Shown: piece after piece, positions 32,379-40,159 of the stretch
Layout: each line of letters starts with the position of its first letter
How positions within the stretch are numbered: position 1 is the first letter of the stretch
Assembly: GCA_017412045.1 (NCBI GenBank)
Contig: JAFQOX010000119.1
Coordinates: 1 to 46,437 of the forward strand
Reading direction: 5' to 3'
Origin: Clostridia bacterium
GTDB lineage: Bacteria; Bacillota; Clostridia; Oscillospirales; CAG-272
DNA length: 46,437 bases
Made by a program: the position numbers and the translations under genes
Notes under the pieces: generated by a model
The model's database searches: none
Told to the model about the DNA's origin: nothing
Seen by the model: the letters and a program-made list of their open reading frames with translations, nothing else

Positions 32379-33779
32379 ATGCCCAATCTTCCGACGATCC
32401 CGGAAACCGTGCGCGTCCACCTCGGCGCGCCCGACAGCAACGCGCCCAACGTCACGGTATCCTTCCCCGAATATATCAAAAACGTCGCCTCCAGCGAAAT
32501 CTATCCCACATGGCCCGAAAGCGCGCTGCGGGCAAATATTTTAGCGCAGATCTCCTTTGCGCTGAACCGCATCTATACAGAATATTACCCCTCGCGCGGC
32601 TACGATTTCGACATCACGAACAATACGGGCATCGATCAGTCCTTCGTCAACGGGCGCGATATTTTTGAAAATATCAGCCGTCTGGTTGACGAGCTCTTCA
32701 ACAATTACATCGTCAGAAACGGCAATATCGAGCCACTGTTCGCCGTTTACTGCAACGGAACGACCAGCACCTGCAACGGGCTCTCCCAATGGGGAACGGT
32801 CGCGCTTGCCGAGCAGGGGCTCGGCGCCTTCGACATTCTGACGCGATATTACGGTAACGACATCTCGCTCGTGACCAACGCGCCCATCGCGGAGATCATG
32901 CCGTCCGAGCCGGAGATCCTTCTGCGCCGCGGCTCGGTCGGAAACGACGTCGCCTTCATCCAGACGAGGCTCAACCGCATTTCCGCCAATTATCCCGCCA
33001 TACCCAAGATCAATCCCACGAACGGTTTTTTCGGGGAAAGCACGGAAAACGCCGTCGTGACCTTCCAACGGATCTTCGATCTGGTCCCGGACGGGATCGT
33101 CGGAAAAGCCACGTGGTACAAGATCCAATTCGTCTATAACGCCGTCAAAAGGCTCAACGAGCTGGAAAGCGAGGGCTTGCGTCTGGAGGATATTTCCAAG
33201 CAATTTCCGGGCGTGCTCTCTCTCGGCGATTCCGGTGAAAGCGTAGAGGTGATTCAATATTTTCTGAGCGCCGTCGCCTTTTTTGATCCCTTGATCCCCA
33301 CGCCCGAGCTGACCGGCATCTACGACGAAGCGACGAGAAACGCCGTGATCGCCTTTCAGGCTGTGAAGGGCTTGCCGCAAACGGGCGTCGCGGACGATGC
33401 CACGTGGAATCTGCTGTACGACGATTATCTCGGCGACATCCGAAGCCTGACCCCCGCACAGATCGGCACCGCCGTCATCCCCTTTCCGGGCGTTTTCCTC
33501 CAGCTCGGAGACGAGGGCGAAAACGTCGTGATTCTGCAAAACTTCATCAATACCGCCTCCGACGTCTACAGTGAGATCCCGCCGATCCCCGTCACGGGCA
33601 TTTACGACGAAAATACGCGAGACGCCGTTTACGCGGCGGAAGCCCTGTTCGGATTGCAGATCGACGGCATTGTGGGTCCTCTCGTCTGGGATACCCTCGC
33701 CGACCTCTATAACGACGTCGAATCGGGCGCTTACCGCAACCCGGGACAGTTCTCGGGCAATCCGCTCTCCGTCAATTGA
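32379..33779 (+). CDS. SpoIID-like domain plus peptidoglycan-binding repeats
   Basis: A 466 aa protein. Residues ~1-170 resemble the SpoIID/LytB amidase-enhancer domain: PESALRANILAQISFAL keeps the Glu of the SpoIID pattern, and CNGTTSTCNGLSQWG...AEQG with ILTRYYG matches its C-terminal GxSQxG motif. Three PG_binding_1 repeats follow (near 185-250, 270-345, 365-440), each with a GxFGxxT / GxYDExT and AVxxFQ core. SpoIID is a glycan-strand lytic transglycosylase in sporulation. No signal peptide or membrane segment is present, which is odd for a wall enzyme. It is the middle gene of a three-gene operon; RBS AAAGGAG. Confidence 0.8.
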   Translation: MPNLPTIPETVRVHLGAPDSNAPNVTVSFPEYIKNVASSEIYPTWPESALRANILAQISFALNRIYTEYYPSRGYDFDITNNTGIDQSFVNGRDIFENISRLVDELFNNYIVRNGNIEPLFAVYCNGTTSTCNGLSQWGTVALAEQGLGAFDILTRYYGNDISLVTNAPIAEIMPSEPEILLRRGSVGNDVAFIQTRLNRISANYPAIPKINPTNGFFGESTENAVVTFQRIFDLVPDGIVGKATWYKIQFVYNAVKRLNELESEGLRLEDISKQFPGVLSLGDSGESVEVIQYFLSAVAFFDPLIPTPELTGIYDEATRNAVIAFQAVKGLPQTGVADDATWNLLYDDYLGDIRSLTPAQIGTAVIPFPGVFLQLGDEGENVVILQNFINTASDVYSEIPPIPVTGIYDENTRDAVYAAEALFGLQIDGIVGPLVWDTLADLYNDVESGAYRNPGQFSGNPLSVN

Positions 33780-33794
33780 CAGAAAGGAAGCCTT

Positions 33795-34325
33795 ATGACA
33801 GATACATCCAATCAGCAAGCGGAAATCCGCGAATTGCAAACCATGCTCCGCCTGCTGTCGCAGACAGACTGTTCGATACCGCCCGTCAATCCCGACGGCA
33901 TCTTCGGCATCGAAACCGAACGCGCCGTGCTTGCTTTTCAGAGCAATATGGGACTGCCGCCGACGGGTATCGCCGATTTCGGAACGTGGAGCGCCATTAC
34001 GGCGACCTACCGCTCCGCTCTCGCCTTCACGCAAAAGGGCACGGCGTTCTTCTCCTTTCCGCCGAACGGCTATACCGTCGAACGGAATGAAGAAAGCGAC
34101 CTCGTGCGCAGCATCCAGATCATGCTTTCGGGCGTTGACGTGGTCTACGATGCTTTTTCCGAAATCCCGATATCCGGGCTCTACGACGAAGCGACGGAAA
34201 GCGCCGTGCGCCTTTTTCAAAGGATCAACCGCCTGCCGCAAACGGGCATCGTAGACGTTATTACATGGAACAGACTTACGGGAGATCACGATATCTTCGC
34301 GAATAATCCGCTTTATACGGGATGA
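33795..34325 (+). CDS. Two-repeat peptidoglycan-binding protein
   Basis: A 176 aa protein made of two PG_binding_1-like repeats (DGIFGIETERAVLAFQ at about 34-49, SGLYDEATESAVRLFQ near 127-142) joined by a short linker. No signal peptide, catalytic domain or membrane segment is seen. The repeats closely resemble those of the preceding gene, from which it may have split. It starts 15 bp after that gene (RBS GAAAGGAAG) and ends at a terminator, so it is the last gene of the operon. Confidence 0.8.
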   Translation: MTDTSNQQAEIRELQTMLRLLSQTDCSIPPVNPDGIFGIETERAVLAFQSNMGLPPTGIADFGTWSAITATYRSALAFTQKGTAFFSFPPNGYTVERNEESDLVRSIQIMLSGVDVVYDAFSEIPISGLYDEATESAVRLFQRINRLPQTGIVDVITWNRLTGDHDIFANNPLYTG

Positions 34326-34338
34326 ATGATGCTTCAAG

Positions 34339-34370
34339 CAGACTTGGGTCATGGACTCAGGTCTGTTTTT
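34339..34370 (+). terminator. Rho-independent terminator
   Basis: CAGACTTGGGTC and GACTCAGGTCTG pair (with two G-T type wobbles) around ATG, followed by TTTTT. It ends the three-gene wall-binding operon. Confidence 0.75.
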
Positions 34371-34411
34371 CCGTTGTGGATATTCCGTAAAACCGTCTGA
34401 TTATAAAAGCA

Positions 34412-34439
34412 TTTACAAAGGCAAAAAATATGCTATAAT
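34412..34439 (+). promoter_or_regulatory. SigA-type promoter with repeated ATATGAT sites
   Basis: TTTACA (34412-34417) and TATAAT (34434-34439), spacer 16 bp. TAATATGATC occurs at 34436-34445, overlapping the -10 box, and again at 34473-34482; ATCATA...TATGAT is an inverted pair at 34509-34524. The repeated motif looks like operator sites in a ~155 bp leader. Confidence 0.65.
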
Positions 34440-34597
34440 ATGATCGAAGGACCTGCATCAACCATTTTTTCGTAATATGATCCTTTTTCTCAAAATTTTC
34501 TCAAAAAAATCATATTTTTATGATATCATTTCCCGAAAAGCGCCAACCTTTTTGCATTTCGCTCCACTATATGGGCAAACGTTACCGAGGTGATAAA

Positions 34598-36217
34598 ATG
34601 AAAAAACAGCAAGCAGACAAACTGATCGTTGAATATCTGCCTAAAATTTACGGCTTTGCGATGAAAAAAACGTTTTCTTATCAGGAAGCGGAAGAGCTCA
34701 GCTCCGATATCGTAGAAGAGGTATATCTGTCGTTGCTTTCCGCAGAGGAGATCTTTAATCTTGACGGATACGTCTGGAGAATTTCCGAGCACGTTTATTC
34801 CAAATTCGTATCCTCCAAAAAGAAGCATGAAGGAATTTCGATTGACGGCATGGATTTCCCCGACGATACCGATATTTTTGAGGAGGATGTCGAGCCGGAG
34901 CTCGATCTGCTTCGCCGCGAGATTGCTTTTTTGACGCAGACGCGCCGCAAAATCGTTTATTCGTTTTATTATGAAAACAAGCCCATTGCTGTAATCAGCA
35001 AAGAAATGGGCTTTCCCGAGGGAACGGTCAAATGGCATCTGAACAAAGCCAGAAATGATTTAAAGGAGGGTTTTATTATGGAAAGAAAAATCGGAAAGCT
35101 GGGCATGAAACCGATTGAAGCGATTGGTTTCGGTCACGGAGGCAATCCCGGAAGAAACAGAGGTCCCGAGCATTACCTGGGCAATAAATTGAACCTCAAT
35201 ATTGTTTACAGCGTCTATCACACGCCGAAAACGATGGTCGAGATCGCGGAAGAGCTGGGTGTCACGCCCGTTTACATCGAGGATGCGGTTGCAGAGCTGG
35301 AAGCAAACGGCTTTTTGGTGGAACAAGCAGGTAAACGCTATACGACGTACGTCAAATTTAATCCCGAAACGTATTCACTTGAACAGCGGGACATGCTCCT
35401 GAAAAAAAAGATGGAGGTTGCAAGGCTTTTGGTAAAGGAATACGTGCCGCTGATACGCGAGGCAATTGCCGACGTAACGGATATTTATATTCCGAGCGGA
35501 AACCGTGAATTGTTTGAGGCTGCCGCAATCTTCTATGCAATCTGTAATAAGTGCTGTCTTACATCCAAAATCAATCTTTCGAAATACCGCATCAAAACCT
35601 TGGCGGGAGGCGATTTTACGGCTTATGTTGATATTCCTTCCACGCCGAGAGATTCCGATTACGTTTCCTCTCAAGCATATCCGCCCTATTGGTCTTGCGG
35701 AGATATGAACCGTTGGTCGGAGAAATATCCGTCCGTGTATTCCTGGTCGATTGACACGCGCTACTCTTCGCGCAAGGGCGCTTGGGAAAATAATTGGACC
35801 GTGGATTATGAATATCTGTATGAATGGATAACCGGGGCGATCAAGGATACGCCTGCCAACAAAGAAAAGTTTGACCGTTTGAGAAAGCGCAACTATCTGA
35901 CCGAGGATAACAAAGTCAATATCATGGTCGTGCGCGGCAATCAAAAAGAATTTTTCTCCAAAATTCCCGAACTGGACGAAACGGTCAAAAGGACCTTTGC
36001 GGACTATGCATTGGAACAGGCCATGCTGATTGCTAAAGATTATCCTCCGCAAATGAGAGACCTCATCGTAGCCGGCAACGTGGTTGCATTTATAGACACA
36101 ACCGTTGCGCTGATGGTTATGGATATTCTCTATCAAGACGGCACCTTCCGCCCTCTGACGGAGGAAGAAAAGATAACTTCAAATCTGCTCATGTTTTGTG
36201 ATTGCTTGCCCGAATAA
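34598..36217 (+). CDS. Sigma-70-like factor fused to a winged helix
   Basis: A 539 aa protein. Residues 1-90 resemble sigma region 2 (YGFAMKKTFSYQEAEELSSDIVEE in part), and ~100-160 are sigma region 4 with the helix-turn-helix PIAVISKEMGFPEGTVKWHLNKA. A second, MarR/ArsR-like winged helix follows at about 190-255 (TMVEIAEELGVTPVYIEDAV then LEANGFLVEQAGKRY). The C-terminal ~280 residues have Trp/Tyr-rich stretches that I do not recognise and could sense a ligand. Such architecture suggests a one-component regulator acting as, or derived from, a sigma factor. ATG 34598 is chosen for GAGGTGA upstream; the longer frame begins in the leader. Confidence 0.8.
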   Translation: MKKQQADKLIVEYLPKIYGFAMKKTFSYQEAEELSSDIVEEVYLSLLSAEEIFNLDGYVWRISEHVYSKFVSSKKKHEGISIDGMDFPDDTDIFEEDVEPELDLLRREIAFLTQTRRKIVYSFYYENKPIAVISKEMGFPEGTVKWHLNKARNDLKEGFIMERKIGKLGMKPIEAIGFGHGGNPGRNRGPEHYLGNKLNLNIVYSVYHTPKTMVEIAEELGVTPVYIEDAVAELEANGFLVEQAGKRYTTYVKFNPETYSLEQRDMLLKKKMEVARLLVKEYVPLIREAIADVTDIYIPSGNRELFEAAAIFYAICNKCCLTSKINLSKYRIKTLAGGDFTAYVDIPSTPRDSDYVSSQAYPPYWSCGDMNRWSEKYPSVYSWSIDTRYSSRKGAWENNWTVDYEYLYEWITGAIKDTPANKEKFDRLRKRNYLTEDNKVNIMVVRGNQKEFFSKIPELDETVKRTFADYALEQAMLIAKDYPPQMRDLIVAGNVVAFIDTTVALMVMDILYQDGTFRPLTEEEKITSNLLMFCDCLPE

Positions 36218-36219
36218 AT

Positions 36220-36257
36220 AAAAATTGCCGAGAGCGCTGGCTCTCGGCAATTTTTAT
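36220..36257. terminator. Bidirectional terminator
   Basis: AAAAATTGCCGAGAGC and GCTCTCGGCAATTTTT form a perfect 16 bp stem between converging genes, with A- and T-rich flanks. Confidence 0.92.
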
Positions 36258-36280
36258 TGGAAATAATCGTGATAAAAGAA

Positions 36281-36823
36281 TCAATAATTTTCAGCCTTGA
36301 TCTGGAAGTAGCTCTTGGGATGTGCGCATACGGGGCAAAGCTCGGGAGCCTTCTTGCCTACCATGATGTGACCGCAGTTGGAGCACTGCCATACGACGTC
36401 GTTGTCCTTGGAGAAGACCACGCCGTCCTCGATATTGCCGATCAGCTTGCGGTAACGCGCCTCGTGCTCCGCTTCGATCTTGCCGACCATTTTGAAGAGA
36501 GCCGCGATTCTGAGGAATCCCTCAGCCTTTGCATCTTCTTCAAACTGCTTGTACATATCGGTCCATTCGTAATTTTCGCCGTTTGCGGCATCCTTCAGGT
36601 TGGCGAGGGTATCCGGAATACCGTCATCGTGAAGAAGCTTGAACCAGATCTTTGCGTGTTCCTTTTCGTTTTTAGCGGTTTCCTCGAAAAGCTCGCCGAT
36701 CTGAACGTAGCCGTCCTTTTTTGCCTTGGAAGCGTAGTAGCTGTACTTGGTAAACGCCTGGGATTCACCGGCAAACGCAGCCATCAGATTCGCTTCTGTT
36801 TTCGTGCCTTTCAGTTCCATCAT
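36281..36823 (-). CDS. Rubrerythrin
   Basis: Non-haem iron peroxidase that reduces hydrogen peroxide in anaerobes. The four-helix ferritin-like domain carries the di-iron ligands in LMAAFAGESQAFTKY, EETAKNEKEHAKIW and KIEAEHEARY; the C-terminal rubredoxin domain has WQCSNCGHI and PELCPVCAHP, the four-Cys iron site. Length 180 aa is usual. ATG 36823 (or the adjacent 36820) follows AAAGGAGA; the longer frame is leader. Marks the organism as an anaerobe facing oxidative stress. Confidence 0.96.
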   Translation of the reverse strand: MMELKGTKTEANLMAAFAGESQAFTKYSYYASKAKKDGYVQIGELFEETAKNEKEHAKIWFKLLHDDGIPDTLANLKDAANGENYEWTDMYKQFEEDAKAEGFLRIAALFKMVGKIEAEHEARYRKLIGNIEDGVVFSKDNDVVWQCSNCGHIMVGKKAPELCPVCAHPKSYFQIKAENY

Positions 36824-36845
36824 ACATTCTCCTTTGAAAATAAAA

Positions 36846-36874
36846 TTTTTATCTTGATTCAACCGGCTTGGCAA
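36846..36874 (-). promoter_or_regulatory. Possible promoter for rubrerythrin
   Basis: On the minus strand TTGCCA (36869-36874) and TAAAAA (36846-36851) are 17 bp apart. The -10 box is weak. It lies at the edge of the transposase remnant. Confidence 0.35.
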
Positions 36875-36884
36875 GCTGCTTCAG

Positions 36885-37070
36885 CCGGATTGTAACCGTG
36901 GATTTCGGGGGGCAACGCCGTCATCAGCGGCAAGGTGTTCATGGAGCTTAGCCACTGCGATTCTCGCTTTTTCACGGCGGTGACTGTCCTTTAGAGCTTC
37001 GGAACAATTGCCGATGTATACGAGTAAGAGGCTTTTGGGCTTTGAGTAGCCGGTAATGGCTTTTCATGAC
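36885..37070 (-). pseudogene. Possible TnpB-like transposase remnant
   Basis: On the minus strand one frame reads KDSHRREKARIAVAKLHEHLA, close to the conserved TnpB/OrfB pattern KxxREKARxKVAxLHExIA of IS200/IS605-type elements. The neighbouring frame has KPLTRIHRQ, and stops lie in every frame, so the reading frame is broken. Only about 60 codons remain; no ends, no TnpA and no left/right hairpins are seen. The call rests on one short motif. Confidence 0.35.
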
Positions 37071-37179
37071 ACCCCCATCTTCAGTCAATTCTCTCATTTT
37101 ACACATTCTACCATATATATGAAGATCCGTCAAGAAATTCAGAAAAAAAATACCAATATTTTTCATAAACACGTCCAAA

Positions 37180-37217
37180 GGGATTCGCCGGACGGAAAAT
37201 TCCGTCAAGCGAATCCC
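37180..37217 (-). terminator. Hairpin terminator after mazF
   Basis: GGGATTCGC (37180-37188) with GCGAATCCC (37209-37217) outside, and GACGGAA/TTCCGTC inside, forms a strong two-part stem. The T-run on the minus strand is short. The stretch 37071-37178 holds nothing else recognisable. Confidence 0.65.
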
Positions 37218-37238
37218 CGGACAATATTATGCGGTCGG

Positions 37239-37637
37239 TCAGGCAATGGTTTGCGGCGCGGCGCCGTCCGATTCTCTCGCGGCGGAATCGTACGGATTCA
37301 GTCCGAAGCTGATCGTGATGGCGTTATTGACCTTTTGCATAAGTAGGTCGTCGATATGTCCCATTTTTTCCCGCAGACGGGTTTTGTCGATGGTACGTAT
37401 CTGCTCCAGCAGAATCACGGAATCCTTGACGAGTCCGAAGCGCTCCGCATATACGTCGATATGCGTCGGCAGCTTCGCCTTTCCCAATCGGCTGGTAATC
37501 GCCGCGGCAATCACGGTAGGGCTGTATCGGTTTCCGACGTCGTTTTGTACGATCAGGACGGGGCGGAGTCCGCCCTGCTCGCTTCCCACGACGGGACTCA
37601 GGTCCGCATAATAAATATCTCCTCTTTTTACGGTCAA
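37239..37637 (-). CDS. MazF/PemK-type endoribonuclease (EndoA-like)
   Basis: A 132 aa sequence-specific mRNA endonuclease of the MazF/PemK family: [21 protein letters not shown] at the start (core RGDIYYADL), [12 protein letters not shown], and [10 protein letters not shown]. The C-terminal ~15 residues are extra and acidic. The start codon is TTG (37635-37637), required to give the canonical N-terminus and preceded by AGAGGGGG. No antitoxin gene lies upstream: the ~320 bp before it hold a dispersed repeat and a terminator only. In many Bacillota the antitoxin is next to it, so this one is orphaned or its partner lies elsewhere. Confidence 0.92.
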   Translation of the reverse strand: MTVKRGDIYYADLSPVVGSEQGGLRPVLIVQNDVGNRYSPTVIAAAITSRLGKAKLPTHIDVYAERFGLVKDSVILLEQIRTIDKTRLREKMGHIDDLLMQKVNNAITISFGLNPYDSAARESDGAAPQTIA

Positions 37638-37663
37638 TTTGACCCCCTCTTTCTTTTTTTAGT

Positions 37664-37771
37664 TGTAGGAAATTGCTCAAAATCAACCTTCCCGTTGCGT
37701 ATCGTTTCAATACAAATCAAACGCAAGCTTGGATAGTAAGCAATCTCCGGCGGGTGTTGCCCGCTTTTTAT
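37664..37771 (-). repeat. ~100 bp dispersed repeat, copy 5
   Basis: On the minus strand it begins ATAAAAAGCGGGCAACACCCGCC (37764 end; hairpin with one mismatch) and ends GCAATTTCCTACAAC. The middle part, including the TTGCTTACTATCC stretch, follows the other copies. It points with transcription and ends 26 bp before the mazF start, again leaving only the ribosome-binding site. Confidence 0.8.
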
Positions 37772-37865
37772 ACACGGATTATCGTATCTCACGCTCCGCG
37801 CTCTCCGTATGAGAAAACGCGGTTCATGATGCTATTGTTACCGAAAAGACGCCGGTTTTAATCGG

Positions 37866-37924
37866 GAGAAGAGAAAAAAACGAATTTCGTTTCCGTCAGG
37901 ATCCGTATTTCTTTTTCTCTTCTC
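37866..37924 (-). terminator. Hairpin terminator after enolase gene
   Basis: Outer arms GAGAAGAGAAAAA (37866-37878) and TTTTTCTCTTCTC (37912-37924) are perfect inverse complements, and ACGAA/TTCGT forms an inner hairpin with T-rich DNA on the minus strand. The remaining gap 37772-37865 shows no clear signal. Confidence 0.65.
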
Positions 37925-37961
37925 TCTACCATTGTATTTCTTACGATATTTTTTGATACAG

Positions 37962-39206
37962 TCAAAAGCTCCGCTCGATCATCATCAGACGGTTATATTT
38001 TGCCACCCGCTCTCCTCTGGCGGGCGCGCCCGCCTTCAGATACTGCGCGCCGACGGCGACGGCGAGATCCGAGATAAAGCTGTCGCAGGTTTCACCCGAG
38101 CGGTGCGACAGGATCACGCGGTATCCGCTCCGCTGCGCCAGACGAACGGCTTCCAGCGTTTGCGTCAGCGTTCCGATCTGATTGGGCTTGATCAGAATAG
38201 CGTTGGCAAGCCCATCCTTCACGCCCCGCGCCAATAAATTCTGATCGGTCACGAAAAGATCGTCTCCGACGAGCATAACCCGACTCCCCATCAATGACGT
38301 GATTTCCTTCCAGCCCTGCGCGTCGTCCTCGCCCAAAGGGTCCTCAATGGAAAAGATCGGATACGCCCCGCAAAGCGAATCGAATTTCCGTATCAGATCA
38401 CCCGAGCTCTGCGAAATCGCGCGCTTGGGAAGAAAATATCCGTCCTCCCGCGCCCATTCGGATGCCGCCGCATCCAATGCGATTTTGACGTTACCCGTAT
38501 CGTATCCCGCCCGTTCAATCGCCTCCGTCAAAAAATCCAGCGCGTCCTCATCGTTTTGCAAATCCGGCGCAAAGCCGCCCTCCGCGCCGACGGAAACGCT
38601 CAGTCCGCGCCGCAAAAGAAGCTCCCGCAGCGTATGATAAATTTCTGCTCCCATGCGCACGGCCTCCGAAAAGGATTCCGCGCCGACGGGCGCGATCATA
38701 AACTCCTGAATATCGATATTATTGCCGGCGTGACAGCCGCCGTTCAGGATATTCATCATGGGAATCGGTCTCACGTCCGCGCCGTACAAGCCACCCAGAT
38801 AGCGGTAAAGCGGAAGCCCGTACGCATTCGCCCCCGCGCGGGCTGCGGCGAGCGATACGGCAAGCAGGGCGTTCGCGCCCAGCTTTTCCTTTCCCGGCGT
38901 CCCGTCCAACGCGATCAGTCTTTCGTCCAGAAGCCTTTGCGCGCCCGCGCTCACGCCTCGGATGCCGGGGAATATTTTTTCTTCGATATCCCTGCAAACG
39001 CCCTTCGTTCCTTTTCCGAAATATCGGCTTTCGTCACCGTCCCTGCGTTCGTACGCTTCCCTTTTTCCGGTAGAAGCGCCCCCGGGAACGGCGGCGCATC
39101 CCACGGCGCCCCCCTCCAGCGTGATCTGCACGCTGACCGTCGGCTTTCCGCCCGAATCCAGAATCTCAAACGCTTTGAGAGAGGCGATCTTTTTGTTTAC
39201 GCTCAT
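37962..39206 (-). CDS. eno: Enolase, divergent
   Basis: 2-phosphoglycerate dehydratase of glycolysis. The core is intact: GGASTGKREAYE loop, NGGCHAGNNIDIQEFMIAP, AEGGFAPDL, the metal ligand IEDP, GDDLFVTD, the catalytic Lys in LIKPNQIGTLTQT, and SHRSGET. It deviates at usually fixed places: ILDSGGKPTV for ILDSRGNPTV, AVPGGAST for AVPSGAST and GAEGGF for GDEGGF. At 414 aa it is slightly short. I choose ATG 39206 over 39215 because AAGGATGAG then has a normal distance. It stands alone, away from other glycolytic genes, so a second, specialised enolase copy is possible. Confidence 0.88.
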   Translation of the reverse strand: MSVNKKIASLKAFEILDSGGKPTVSVQITLEGGAVGCAAVPGGASTGKREAYERRDGDESRYFGKGTKGVCRDIEEKIFPGIRGVSAGAQRLLDERLIALDGTPGKEKLGANALLAVSLAAARAGANAYGLPLYRYLGGLYGADVRPIPMMNILNGGCHAGNNIDIQEFMIAPVGAESFSEAVRMGAEIYHTLRELLLRRGLSVSVGAEGGFAPDLQNDEDALDFLTEAIERAGYDTGNVKIALDAAASEWAREDGYFLPKRAISQSSGDLIRKFDSLCGAYPIFSIEDPLGEDDAQGWKEITSLMGSRVMLVGDDLFVTDQNLLARGVKDGLANAILIKPNQIGTLTQTLEAVRLAQRSGYRVILSHRSGETCDSFISDLAVAVGAQYLKAGAPARGERVAKYNRLMMIERSF

Positions 39207-39326
39207 ATATCTCATCCTTCCCTTTCACAGCCGTTCCCCATGAACCGTCTCGCCGCAAAATAGACGTATCCGCCTGCGATTTTATGGGAATCAGCTGAAT
39301 ACAAACAAGCATTTTTGAATATTATG

Positions 39327-39355
39327 AATATAAAATGGCGTCGTATGACGGACAA
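39327..39355 (-). promoter_or_regulatory. Possible promoter for enolase
   Basis: On the minus strand TTGTCC (39350-39355) and TATATT (39327-39332), spacer 17 bp, ~120 bp upstream of the start. The gap 39207-39527 otherwise holds only this and the divergent promoter. Confidence 0.5.
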
Positions 39356-39389
39356 AAATGGTGACACAGACAAAAATAACCAAAAACGC

Positions 39390-39418
39390 TTGATTTTTTT
39401 CGCAAAATATGCTATACT
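39390..39418 (+). promoter_or_regulatory. SigA-type promoter for pcp
   Basis: TTGATT (39390-39395) and TATACT (39413-39418), spacer 17 bp, about 110 bp upstream of ATG 39528. Confidence 0.7.
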
Positions 39419-39527
39419 CATGATAATGCAATGCGACTGTCTATAGCATGGATAAAATCTGAATTTTTATACTGAAAATATCCTCGCTACAGATACGATC
39501 GTATTTTTTCATCAAAGGAGCGCGCAC

Positions 39528-40136
39528 ATGAAAAAAATTCTCGTCACAGGATTTGAACCCTTCGGCAAAGACGCGAGAAATCCCTCCGGGGAATCCGTCC
39601 GTATGCTGAAAGAAGTCGAAAACGCAGAGATCCGCAAATTGATCTTGCCCGTTTCCTGGAAACGCGCCTTTCCCGAGGTTGAAAAGGTATGGGATCTCTG
39701 GAAGCCCGATGCCCTGCTGATGGTTGGATTGGCAGGAGGCTCGACGGCGATTCGCATTGAACGCATCGGCGTGAACCTCTGCGGCGAAATTATCGACATG
39801 GACGGACGCTATGCAGACGGTTCCGCATCTCCATCCGGAGAACACCCCGTCATAGCGGGAAACAGAGAAGCCTTTTTCGCGACCTATCATCACGAAGCGA
39901 TTCTCAAGGCGCTGAAAGAAGCGGAGATTCCCGCAAAATATTCTTTTTCCGCAGGTACCTATATCTGCAATTACCTCCTTTACTCCTCTCTTGCCAAAAT
40001 GGCTCGCGAAAACGGGAATATGAAAATCGGCTTTATTCATCTTCCCTATGCCGACGGACAAAAAGAAGGAGCCCCCTCCATGCCTCTCGACACCATGGTC
40101 AGAGCGTTGGAAACCGCTTTATCCAAAATATTTTGA
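39528..40136 (+). CDS. pcp: Pyroglutamyl-peptidase I
   Basis: Peptidase family C15, removing N-terminal pyroglutamate from peptides in the cytosol. Start KKILVTGFEPFGKDARNPS; catalytic Glu in RIERIGVNL (about 79-87), catalytic Cys in GTYICNYLLY (about 143-152) and catalytic His in GFIHLPY (near 168). Length 202 aa is normal. AAAGGAGC precedes ATG 39528. The lipoprotein 24 bp downstream may be co-transcribed. Confidence 0.95.
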   Translation: MKKILVTGFEPFGKDARNPSGESVRMLKEVENAEIRKLILPVSWKRAFPEVEKVWDLWKPDALLMVGLAGGSTAIRIERIGVNLCGEIIDMDGRYADGSASPSGEHPVIAGNREAFFATYHHEAILKALKEAEIPAKYSFSAGTYICNYLLYSSLAKMARENGNMKIGFIHLPYADGQKEGAPSMPLDTMVRALETALSKIF

Positions 40137-40159
40137 ACTTGTGAAAGGTTGGATATCCC

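Noticed and set aside
32541..34352. 603-codon minus-strand frame over the SpoIID/peptidoglycan-binding operon
   Set aside because: The plus-strand genes have RBSs, spacing and domains; this frame spans three genes and has none.
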